Below, piece after piece: positions 36,900 to 46,266 of a stretch of DNA of 64,000 nt. The notes below the pieces were generated by a model that saw nothing but the letters and a program-made list of their open reading frames with translations, was not told the DNA's origin and searched no databases. Origin of the DNA: Viscum album. Its lineage: Eukaryota > Streptophyta > Magnoliopsida > Santalales > Viscaceae. Position numbers and translations under genes: made by a program. The first letter of the stretch is position 1. Every line of letters begins with the position of its first letter. The stretch covers positions 1,074,056,014 through 1,074,120,013 of the forward strand of contig OY728166.1 in NCBI GenBank assembly GCA_963277665.1, in the 5' to 3' direction.

Positions 36900-37215
36900 T
36901 ATACCTACGGTTTGGCTAAACCGTGGGTATAGGTCTTCCGAAAAAAAACACCAATACCCACGGTTCTTCAAAACCGTGGGTATAGGCCTTTTGAGAAAAC
37001 CCTATACCCACTATTTGGAAAAAACCGTGGGTATAGGCCTTAATAGAAATACCTATACCCACAGTTTGGTAAAAACCGTGGGTATAGATGACCTATACCC
37101 ACGGTTTTGGAAAACTGTGGGTATAGGTTCCTATATAATCTCTATGCCCACGCTTTTTGAAAACCGTGGGTATATGGTACCCTATACCCACGGTTTTTTG
37201 AAGAACGGTGGGGAT
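36900..37215. repeat. CACTA right subterminal palindromic repeats
   Basis: About seven palindromes of CCTATACCCACGGTTTT..AAAACCGTGGGTATAGG follow each other with short spacers from 36900 to 37215, more than on the left side. The 168-codon plus-strand open reading 36727-37233 with a recurring KTVGIG motif is a translation of these repeats, not a protein gene. Confidence 0.88.
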
Positions 37216-37223
37216 AGGTCCAT

Positions 37224-37235
37224 TTTCCAGTAGTG
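37224..37235 (-). repeat. CACTA right terminal inverted repeat
   Basis: TTTCCAGTAGTG, the exact inverse of the left terminus, followed by the ATT target duplication at 37236-37238. Confidence 0.95.
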
Positions 37236-37238
37236 ATT

Positions 37239-37560
37239 ATACCATTCCAAATTTCTTGAAAAATAGTCATCGATTCACTTTAGATCCAAAGGTTATTCCA
37301 AAAAAAATATTTGGAAAAGGTAATGGAATGAATCAAGCCCAACATCTCAGCTTTGAGGGAGGTGGAAATGCCACATTTACCCATGGAGCATCCAAGGATC
37401 TGGCCGTGATGATTTCTAAAATCATCACCACACCCTGCAGATGCACCATCGATATTTATCTTGATCCATCAAGACCGGGAGGGATCTGCAGAACACCTCC
37501 AGTGTGTGATGCAGCTGACATAAATTGCCTTTAATCCTGAGACACCTCAGGATCACAAAG
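37239..37560 (-). pseudogene. LINE RNase H, N-terminal part
   Basis: Minus-strand translation gives NHHGQILGCSMGKCGISTSL, then KAEMLGLIHSITFSKYFFWN and ESESMTIFQEIWNG, matching the plant LINE RNase H pattern (G...G......A..A...G...A...G.......ESDS..vv..I). The reading then hits the CACTA insertion and resumes at 36123. The preceding Asp-containing strand is visible in a shifted frame around 37430-37480 (NIDGAS-like). Confidence 0.8.
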
Positions 37561-37994
37561 TCATGAACGATGTTTTGGCAGTGTCCCTTTTGAATAGAGG
37601 TATCTTCCTGTATAGAAATGTGGATCCTCATATAACCGGCATTTTGATTGAATGATTAATTATTATGAATAATAACATTCTGATCATACCAGATCACATG
37701 GTGGAGCTCAGCAACCGCAACATGAAAGAGGATCATGATTTTTTGAGAGCCATCCATTTCTGCACATTTTTTAAGTTGATCTTTGACATAATTAAGCTTT
37801 AACCATCTTTAGTAAAAAATGACAAGAATATAGTTTGAGAGATCATAAGTAATAGAACAAGAGAGAAATAGGTGGTTATCATCTTCCATGTGTTGATTAA
37901 TGATTTTTCATTTAGAACAAAGCTGGATGTGAAAAGATTGGAGGCAAAGTTCTTTGGGAACTCTGTTGTGAGCAAGACGCTATCTGAGGTTGAA

Positions 37995-38273
37995 TCACAA
38001 TGGTTTTATCCATGGTTTGTTGAAGTGTTTTAACCAACTATAGTGTTTTTCTAAGATACAAAAATAATGTTTGTAGATTTTTTTTGATTTGATCATACCA
38101 TTGTGAGAAGGTTTCCAAGTTAATAAATCATTGGTGTTAGATAAAGAGTATTTTTCCATAACGTTCAGAATAGTGTCAGGAAGGTGATCATGTTGGGTTC
38201 TTAAAATGTATCTGATAGAGCTGTAAGTATTATCAGGGGTTTGATCAGGAGGAAACATGGAAATTAAAGGCAT
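37995..38273 (-). pseudogene. LINE region before zf-RVT
   Basis: Open reading with NDLLTWKPSHNGMIKSKKIYKH, matching the plant LINE block D.L.W....G.FSVKS.Y that precedes the zf-RVT zinc finger, then HFNKPWIKP (usually W..IW....P.K...F.W). The Cys and His ligands further down cannot be followed through the frameshifts. Confidence 0.75.
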
Positions 38274-38435
38274 TCTAGTCTATTTATCCAACCAAAATTT
38301 CATGGAGGAGTCTCTGGAGACTATCCATCTAGAGTTATGCATAATATTAGTGAAGGAGTTTTTTTATGGAAGGCCAGATAGATGATTTAATAAAGTTTGA
38401 GTTTCCCATTTAAAGTTTATCTAGAAACCTATTTG

Positions 38436-38636
38436 TTATAATGGAATTAGCATCAGAGGTATTGTGAAAAAGGTTCCAAGTGAGTCTTTCTTGAAGTCTT
38501 CATTAAAGTCCTTGATATTTTTAATACCAATACCACCATTTTTGATGGGTTTGAAACAAGTTGACCAGCGCACATTCACAAGTTTTCTTTCTAGAGTGAT
38601 ACCTGTCCATATGACGTTCTTTATAGTTATGTTCAT
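38436..38636 (-). pseudogene. LINE RT connection region
   Basis: Reads VNVRWSTCFKPIKNGGIGIKNIKDFNED, matching the LINE block W...C.PK..GGLGI+.....N.A. It joins upstream to decayed text (38640-38880) that resembles the YLGVPIF and WKGK blocks read on the minus strand. Confidence 0.78.
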
Positions 38637-38879
38637 TTTTTAATGAGTCCAACTGGCCATTTATAGACAATAATTGAATAAACCTTCTTGGAGACAATAG
38701 TGGATTTAACGAGGAAAGTTCTACCTACTATAGAGAGATTTACCTTTCCATGAAGAAAGCTGATTCAAAACTTGGTCAACAATAGTCATAAAGTGACAGG
38801 ATTTGGGTCTACCCCAAAAAATGGGAACACCAAGATAGGTGAATGGAAGCGTACCTTCGTTTAGACCAACGTCACAGAG

Positions 38880-39605
38880 AATGATACATTTTCTACTGGG
38901 AGGGAAATTCTTCCCAAAGAAGATGAAAGATTTGTTCCAGCTAATAGTTTGACCAAAAACCTCTTCATAGTGTGAGAGAGAATTTTTTAGGTTAAGAATG
39001 ATTGTTTTATCCCCTGAAGGAAAATAATGATTTCATCAGTGTAAAAAAGATGAGTGGGAGCGTTCACATTTCTAGAGACATGAATGGGCATTATTTTGTT
39101 GTGGTTTACCAGCCTATTGATCATATGACTGAGGTAATATTCTGCTATCGAGAAGAGAATGGTAGAAAGGGGTCACCTTGAATGACTCATTTTGTGCATT
39201 TAAAATAACCTTTAGGCGATCCATTGACCAGGATAGATATATACGCCGGGTTGAAGAGAGTTCTAATTGCAGTTATAAAAGAGGTGTTAAACCATAACCT
39301 TTAAGTATTTTGAAGATAAAACTTCAGTCCATAGTTTCAAAAGATTTTTTGATGTCAAGATTAATTTCTATGTTTCATCCCCTGTTAGTTTTATTCAAAT
39401 TGATGACACACTCAGAGGTGAGGCAAATGTAGTCTGGAATGGATCTCCCCTTTATAAAACCAAATTGGTTCCACGAGACAATTTTGTTCACGAGAGTGGA
39501 AAGTCTGTTGGCAATGATTTTTGTGATGACATTAAAAAGGGTGTTGATAAGAAAAATGGTACTAAACAAATGAATCTCAAAGGTATTATCCACTTCTGTT
39601 ATCAA
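38880..39605 (-). pseudogene. LINE reverse transcriptase (decayed)
   Basis: The first part (39375-39605) reads TIFLINTLFNVITKIIANRL and FGFIKGRSIPDYICLTSE, the usual FRPISL.N..YK...K.LANRL and QSAFI.GR.I.D blocks. Past a stop, INLDIKKSFETMDW replaces KLDISKAYD.V.W, so the first catalytic Asp block has Glu where the second Asp would be. The catalytic YxDD box at 39032-39043 reads YTDE, losing the last Asp. The enzyme would be dead. Confidence 0.83.
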
Positions 39606-40032
39606 GGTGAGAAACTGGGCATTTAGGGCATGTGGGAGGACCCCGTTGGTGAAGAATGTTTAAACAATTTTAAAGACATCAATCTGAATCACATCCCAAT
39701 AATGCTGGAAAAACCCATTGTTGAAACCATCAGGGCCCAGGGAACAATCAGGATTCATACTAAAGACAGTGTCTTTGATTTCACGATCCATCGTGGTGTT
39801 ACAAAGGAAGTAGTTGTCCTCATCATTGATCAAAAGGGGAAAAAATTAGGTATGAGGTCTTTGTTTATATCAGGACCATTGAAAGCAGTTTCATAGTGAT
39901 GGATGATATGATGAGAGATGTCATCCTCATTGTCAAGGAGCCAGTCCCCATCCATTAAAATAATTAACTACCTGTAGGCCTTCTTGATTCTTTGAAGATA
40001 ATTTCAAAATTTAGTATTTCTATCACAGTTTG

Positions 40033-40527
40033 TTAAGAATTTAGCATTAAACGTTTTTTTCTCATATTTTCTTTGAAAGTGAGCAGGGTGTTAAGTTTGA
40101 CAGCAATGTTTAGTTCGTGAATAGGATAAATGTTGAGATCATAGGTGGTGTTTAGGTTTTTAATATCATTGAGATATTTCTCTAGAGTCATGATGTCATT
40201 ATTGATTTGTTTGGCTTTAGAGCTACACCAAATTTTTAGAGTCGGTTTTAGATGTTTTAATTTGAGGCTACAGTCAAGAACATAATTGTTACTAGTAATT
40301 GAGGACCAAATGATTTGAATGATATGAGATAACTCATAATCAGAGATCCAATCATTGTTAAATCTAAAAGGCATATGGGGTTTCATGTCTTTGGTGGAGA
40401 CACTGATCAGGATTGGGTGATGATCAGAGTTCAGTCTATGAAGAGTAATAATGGAGATGATACCACATATTTGATTTTTGAATGTTCCATATCGATCAAA
40501 CTCTAAGTAAATATTGGAAAATTTCAT
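40033..40527 (-). pseudogene. LINE endonuclease C-terminus and linker
   Basis: A 164-codon open stretch. Its start reads LEFDRYGTFKNQICGIISII, then LHRLNSDHHPILISV, where SDHHPIL is the conserved end of the LINE apurinic-type endonuclease and contains its catalytic His. The rest, with PFRFNNDWISD and many Leu and Lys, is the helical linker to RT, matching the linker readable at 120-420 of the first LINE. The upstream Glu and Asp catalytic residues lie beyond the truncation at about 40540. Confidence 0.82.
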
Positions 40528-40540
40528 GTAGAAAAAAATA

Positions 40541-40842
40541 TTGTATAACTACGGTGATCAATGGTTTATATGATCAAACATACATGTGATACTAATCATA
40601 GATAACTGTCACAAGAAAACCTTGGAAATTCTCTGAAAATCAAATTACAAAATTTGTTATATTGTACTCATATGAACGAACACATTACTATGTTTGAGTG
40701 AAAAAAAGACATCTTTCCCTTATTATCTCAATATCAACCCTCTTTTTTAACAGTTGTTTAGGAATATTAATATTATTATTTTGAGATTGAGTATTAGATT
40801 CATGAGATTTGTGAATATTTAATAGCATCGAATCATATATGA
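40541..40842 (-). repeat. Outermost element, left LTR, piece 4 (tentative)
   Basis: Expected by position to complete the left LTR. Similarity to about 45886-46266 is weak except for a final block ATCGAATCATATATGA versus TACGAATATATATGA, at the distance predicted from the total LTR length. A G-rich tract on the minus strand follows immediately. Confidence 0.4.
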
Positions 40843-40853
40843 CCCCCCTCGAG
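40843..40853 (-). other. Polypurine-like tract of the outermost element
   Basis: On the minus strand CTCGAGGGGGG borders the presumed start of the 3' LTR, which is the position and composition of a PPT. Confidence 0.45.
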
Positions 40854-41289
40854 TTATGTATCTATATCCTTCAATTGACTTCATGTTATTAAAAAAAATA
40901 CATATGTAATGGAATAAGTAGGGACCTCATTATTCCTAAAAAATACTACTCATGATCAGAGTTTCATCTCAACCATTCCATTTCATTCTTCCCTTTAATA
41001 ACATATTTTTATGTTTTAACATTTATCTCTTAGGAACGTTGGATTTTCATGAAATGGTTTTTTTCCCATTCATAGTTTTTTCACACCTTTCACACTTTAG
41101 AATTATTACGGAATCATTTTATGATGAATTCTTATCAATATTAACTTCTTTAACAGTAACCAATTTCATTACATTACCCTCAAAAAGATTCTAATCATTC
41201 TATATTTGTTTGATCTTGTCACACAATTGACTAGTGACTAAAGATTTATATAATATATCAATTATCTTAGCATTAACATTGTGAGGAAT

Positions 41290-41568
41290 CAACCTTAGTA
41301 AGATAACTTGACATTTCATATCTTTGTGACCCTCTTGACCTCATCTTCCACAAAATTCCTTCAAGTATTCATATTTTTTCAATTCTGACAGTTTATATGA
41401 GTTCTTTGTCATTAAATTCTCTTTCTGATAATCTAGTGTCATATCGTTAGAATCTCTCCCCCTTAGATCATTCTTGTTTCTTGGAAATGAAATATAGTTA
41501 GAGATAGAGTAGTTCTTATGATTAAACATTTTACAATAATAGAAAAATCCTTTGAAATTTAATCTCAA
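41290..41568 (-). pseudogene. Gag nucleocapsid region with two CCHC zinc knuckles (decayed)
   Basis: Two zinc-knuckle relics lie about 60 codons apart on the minus strand. The first reads GFFYYCKMFNHKNYSIS: the first Cys is Phe and the last is lost, but CX4H is kept. The second reads EFCGR, then a TGA stop, then GQEGHKDMKC: the spacing is exactly CX2CX4HX4C with the stop at the second Cys. Tandem knuckles occur in some copia Gag proteins. The reading between them is basic and hydrophilic. Confidence 0.62.
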
Positions 41569-42699
41569 ATATTTTTGATAATCATGTCCAAAAATTCTAT
41601 GATTTTTTCTTTTCCTAAACTATGGTATACGTTTCCTAGGGGAAAACAGACTTCCTATAATTTTACTTAAATCATTTAAAATGAAAAAATAATCCCCCCT
41701 TAAATTCTTGGTCCACATAGAATCGCCTACACTATTAGTGATATATTACTATTTTGGAACTATTTTGGAGTAGATATACCTTTTCTGTCAGAAAAATTCA
41801 TCTCTCCAGTTTTATATGACTCTACATTTATTTAATAAACATATTAAAGTCTTAAATTTCCTTCTTCATTTCATGTTGGATGGTATGATACATTTATTGT
41901 GTATTAGATATATTTTACTCCTAATGAGATATTTTCCCTTAATGATTACTCAGAAAATTCTCCAACTTAGTAATATTTAATCTTTACCTATTATTCTAAT
42001 CAATAAAAGATATTTCAATTCTATCATGATCTTTCTTTCGAGAAGTGAATTTTTTATTTTATTTCCCCAACTTCCTCTTATCTTTCTTGAGTATAGTGTT
42101 TTTCTTAAGTGAATATTCCAAACCTTAATTTAACCTCCATTCCTTATCTGTTCTAACATCATCATAATCAAAACTATATAATAAATCTTGACCTTTATCA
42201 AAATCATAAATTCAATTAATATTTTATTTTGAAGAACTAAAATATTATTAATTTTCTTATGTATACTTTATTATAAAATTTCACTTTTTATTGATGTAAT
42301 TCTTCTTCTCATTATACTTCTTTTTCAGTATTTAGGGTTTCTTATTTTGTTCATTAGATTATTATTTGGATATTCTTATTGGGTAATTTATAGAAAATAT
42401 TCCTGTTGCATTACATTTTTAGAACTTAAATGGTTTTATTCCTTTTCATTTCCATTTTCTCATTTTCCAACATTTTGAAGGAAGTAATAATTTTTAACTG
42501 GGGTATTCCTAAACTTCATCATCATCAGAATCACTTGATTCCACAACTTCAACATCATTGAATTTTTCTTTTCTAATATACTAAAATTCCATATCATATT
42601 TTATATTATTATTGAAATCTAGAGAATTATCATTTCATAAGCTATAATTTTTCTATGTACCTCATCAAATGAAATTTATTCTCTATCATCAATGTCTAA

Positions 42700-43215
42700 G
42701 ACGTTTGAATCATATATGGTATGTAAATTCTATATAAGATTCTTCAAAATTGTTGAATCTTACAACTTTTCAAAAAAATACATTGATATTAATGACTATC
42801 TAAATGAATCTAATGATGTTTTCATATATTATTTTATTATCAATAATTACAATATCCTCTAACATATATTTAAAAATTTGAAACAAATCTTATTTGAATT
42901 TATGACCGCCTTCAAAACCCCTTCTCAGTTTATCCATGACTTTCCCATCAGTTTGGAGACCCAATACCACAGTGTATACATTATCTAGTAAATCCATAAA
43001 GAGTATGTTTTGAGAATTTCCATCAACATCCTAACTTTACTTATTAGCTTGATCCATCACAACATCCTCAAAAATAGGTGGAATATCATTTTTGAGAAGT
43101 CTCTCACTTATACTTCATGATATAAGAGATAAAGTAGCATATTATTTCTCCATCCATGGTAATTCACTCTATTAAAAGATGGAATTCATTGTCTGTCCAC
43201 TAAATTAAGATTCTT
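42700..43215 (-). pseudogene. Copia-type gag N-terminal region (decayed)
   Basis: From about 43210 downward the minus strand reads PSFNRVNYHGWRNNMLLYLLY, matching the start of copia gag (P.F.G.NY..W+..M..YL). Further down come a helical, stop-broken stretch and, near 42510-42550, an acidic patch VEVVESSDSDDDEV of the sort that precedes zinc knuckles in some copia Gag proteins. No protease, integrase or RT follows before the 3' LTR. The family assignment rests on short motifs. Confidence 0.6.
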
Positions 43216-43254
43216 CATTTCTCAAAAATCAATTGGGAATTCAGATGGACATAG

Positions 43255-43267
43255 TATGATTCCAATT
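43255..43267 (-). other. Possible PBS of the outermost element
   Basis: On the minus strand AATTGGAATCATAC follows the 5' LTR end; TTGGAATCATACT matches the tRNA-iMet PBS TTGGTATCAGAGC at about 9 of 13 positions. The left LTR has no such match at its outer edge. Confidence 0.45.
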
Positions 43268-46266
43268 TGTGTATATAAGTATCGGTTATGTTCCACTAAG
43301 ATTCTAGTGAAATATTGTTACATGATTTTTAAAAATTATTTTATTAATAAATAAAACTATATGACTGATTAATGTCTCAATACCATATAAATAATTATCA
43401 TCCTCACCCTAAATGAATAGTAACATATAGAACACAATACCCAAGGAAATTACATGGTTTGTCCAAAATATGTACTCTTTATTGCTGGAGGTTATACCCT
43501 TGTTACAAATTATTCACTATATATTTGTGGTTACATCTATGAAAAGTATAATTCCCATTAACATTATTTCCCCTAGTGTTCTCACTATAGTGTTTCAAAA
43601 GTTATTATAAAGCTCCCAACTACACAAATTACTACATAATCCCATAGTATGGTCTTTATACTTTATCCCAATATTTTATAAGCATCCCACTATCCACCTC
43701 CAAAGACCCATTGGAAGATTTCTATTCTATTCAAGAAAAGATCCAAAATAGAAATATATTTTTCACCTTCTGATTTCTTATGCACTACCTCAAGATGGAA
43801 TCTTTCTCCATAAAAATACTATACCACCTGATATGCTCATATAAAAATTCAAGAGATTCAAAAACTAATAAAAAACATCCTGATCTTGATCATTTTTCAT
43901 TGATCATCATAAAATAAAAACCTTCTCAATTCACTAAATACTCATGTATGAACTCATCTAATACTTTTCCCAACTCATTCTCAATTCGCTGCACACTATT
44001 CAGGAAAAAGTATATCACATTTATATTTATAAAACTCTATGCATGTATGATACATTTCATGTTCTTATAACTTCTTTAATAGTGTACTTTCTACAATAAT
44101 AAAAATGAAATAGCTTCTCACTATTTATGTTTGCATTATATCATGTAAATGAAATTCATGTATAAAAAAATTTCACATTTATATTTTTTTTGTGCATCCA
44201 TGTGTGTCACATATAATATTATTTGAACAATTTTCAAAAGTATATCATTAAATCCCACTACTCCATCATGTAACTCATTCAACATTAGGAATTTATATGA
44301 ACACATGCATCAAATGTTTCATGTTCTTCACATATCATGACTAAAGAACTAATTTGTTTCCTACTTCATGAAACATTGTGTGCATCATAAAATACTTTAA
44401 CCACATTCATGTAAGACTGAGTGTGAGGATCATATACAGTGTAAAAAGTGTCCCATTCATTGTGCAAATGGAATCACAAAAACTCCACAACTTCATGAAG
44501 CTAAGTGAGGCTCACTAAAGGTTCTTCTTCATCACACAAGTAATGATCTCTATAAACCATCTCTTCATAAAATAATTTCTTAATAGACACCCAGTTTTTC
44601 TGGAAACAAAAATATCAAATTATTTGTATTAGTTCTTCTTCTTCATGATACCTTGGTATTTATTGATTGATCTCCACAACGTCTACTCGATACATACGAC
44701 ACATCAATGCTCCCACAAAATGTATCATGTAACGGTTTCTATAAATACTAATGATCTAAGTGATTCTCAAATAATCCAATGCTAAATATAAGGTCATATT
44801 TTCATCATGATTAATGTTTCACATAAAATGATAAATGAAATAATGATTTTATAATCTCATACATTCCTCGAATGATCATCACGATATAACATTATTTAGT
44901 CGTGAGATTCTCCTCACACTGATATATATATGATAAGGATAACATGTATGCATGGTGTAACCATTATTTTATCCCTTCAATATAAAAAAATGATCGATAT
45001 ATTATGTAGAAGATAAATGGACCATGGTAAGGGTATAGACTAAAAATACCCGATAAGTAGAAGTGTCATGATTTTTAGGTTAATCAAAAGTAAGAAAATT
45101 AAGGATGTATTAATTGGATGATCAAGATACACATGATCAGAAGACCAAGTTATTTATATATTTTAAGATGGATAAACAATGTAAAAAATGACTCATGTCC
45201 CATATCAATATCATGAATAGTTTATCCATAATATATATTGAAACTCATTCCAATAGCCTCTCATGACTAAATAACGGTTGGAACCCGGATACACATGCCT
45301 ACACCATATGGGGTAGGTCACACTGCCCTACCCCACTACACGCCATTGCACACATTATGTGGGTGTTATGCATGCCACCCCAAACCTATTCATGTTGAAC
45401 TTATCTTATCCATCCTCTTATGCCTCCATGTTTTGTGAGTTATCTCTCCTACATGGTTGTGGTCACCTCACACACACGTGGGATTCAGATGGATCCTCTT
45501 CTAGGATGGTTGGAAATTTTTTTGGATAACACTTATAAAAATTCCATACCATAATCTCTTAAAAAATCCCTTAAAAAACTTTTCGTAGTATTCTTAAAAT
45601 GATATTCATGAAAATAAATATTTTCATGGTTATCATACATTCTTTACACATTAACATGTTTTAGATAATGTTCACTCCCGCATAGTGCAACTGATACAAG
45701 TCTTTTAACTTAAGGATCATCCAAGAATTTTCATAATTAATATATAGAATAGCCATTGTAAACGATTCATCACAAATAGCTCAACTTATATTCCTATCAT
45801 ATCCAATAAATATAGACCATTTATTGATGAAAAATAAAATTAATTCATATTAGGGTCAACACTAAAGGGTCTCAGAGTGATCATTATCCTCATAAACACA
45901 GAAGAAGAAAACCCAAAAATAACCAATATTAATCATTATATTTTGAAATAATTAATTATCATTGTACCATTATTTATTTATCTAGATCATCCTCACGAGT
46001 TTTAATTATATAAATGAGAATAAATTGAGAGACTCATTCCTCATAGGGTGTCCATGGGATAAACAAAACAACTGACACACTAGAAGGATCTCTCTATATC
46101 TATAGTATTCATGAGACTTTAGTGTAAGGATAAAAATAATTAATATATAAGAATAATCTCATCATAGGATCAATGAGTCTCAACAAACTCCAAAAACATA
46201 ATATATAAGTATTTGAAAAATAATATAGGCCTCACAGAACAAAAAAAATTCTACGAATATATATGA
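43268..46266 (-). repeat. Outermost element, right (5') LTR, uninterrupted
   Basis: Direct-repeat partner of the four left pieces. At 43430-43460 it carries the empty target of the 3.9 kb-LTR element (ATACCCAAGGAAATTACATGG), and at about 45165-45230 that of the 2.05 kb-LTR element. Its outer boundary is estimated from the left LTR length and is uncertain. No gene is seen inside it. Confidence 0.7.

Larger units (their letters stand above)
36127..37235. mobile_element. Non-autonomous CACTA (CMC/En-Spm) DNA transposon, 1109 bp
   Basis: The termini are CACTACTGGAAA (36127-36138) and its exact inverse TTTTCCAGTAGTG (37223-37235 region). Flanking ATT (36124-36126) and ATT (37236-37238) form a perfect 3 bp target duplication, as expected for CACTA transposons. 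Subterminal regions are packed with TATACCCACGGTTT/AAACCGTGGGTATA palindromes. No transposase is present, so it depends on an autonomous partner. The interior holds a tandem tRNA-like array. It sits in the RNase H region of a LINE, whose reading resumes on the other side. Confidence 0.95.
35831..40540 (-). mobile_element. LINE (L1-type), 5'-truncated, split by a CACTA element
   Basis: Minus-strand LINE with, in order from 40527 down to 35831: the end of the endonuclease, a linker, RT, RT C-terminal region, zf-RVT-like region, and RNase H split into two parts by 36127-37235. A T-run on the plus strand at 35831-35836 marks the poly(A) tail. The 5' end near 40540 is inside the endonuclease, as expected for target-primed truncation. 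Stops and frameshifts are numerous. It interrupts the left LTR of the outermost element; its own target duplication could not be recognised. Confidence 0.87.
5347..46266 (-). mobile_element. Outermost LTR retrotransposon, copia-like gag-only, with nested insertions
   Basis: Direct repeats of about 3 kb are present at 43268 to ~46266 (uninterrupted) and, in four pieces, at 5347-5517, 26088-27854, 35085-35830 and about 40541-40842. The pieces are collinear with the right copy and add up to about the same length. Between the LTRs only 2.4 kb remains (40843-43267), with minus-strand gag text, a PBS-like and a PPT-like site, and no recognisable pol. The element therefore resembles a gag-only terminal-repeat element or a deletion derivative. 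The pairing is clear from 5347 to 35825 versus 43268 to 45880; the last few hundred bases and the outer boundary near 46266 are tentative, and no outer target duplication was found. Confidence 0.72.

Noticed and set aside
36727..37233. 168-codon open reading with repeated KTVGIG units
   Set aside because: It is the translation of the CACTA subterminal palindromes (GGGTATAGG units); the repeat is DNA-level, on both strands, and ends at the terminal inverted repeat.
37208..37534. 108-codon plus-strand reading
   Set aside because: Antisense to LINE RNase H and runs across the CACTA boundary.
39630..39896. 88-codon plus-strand reading
   Set aside because: Antisense to the LINE region between linker and RT; no domain of its own.
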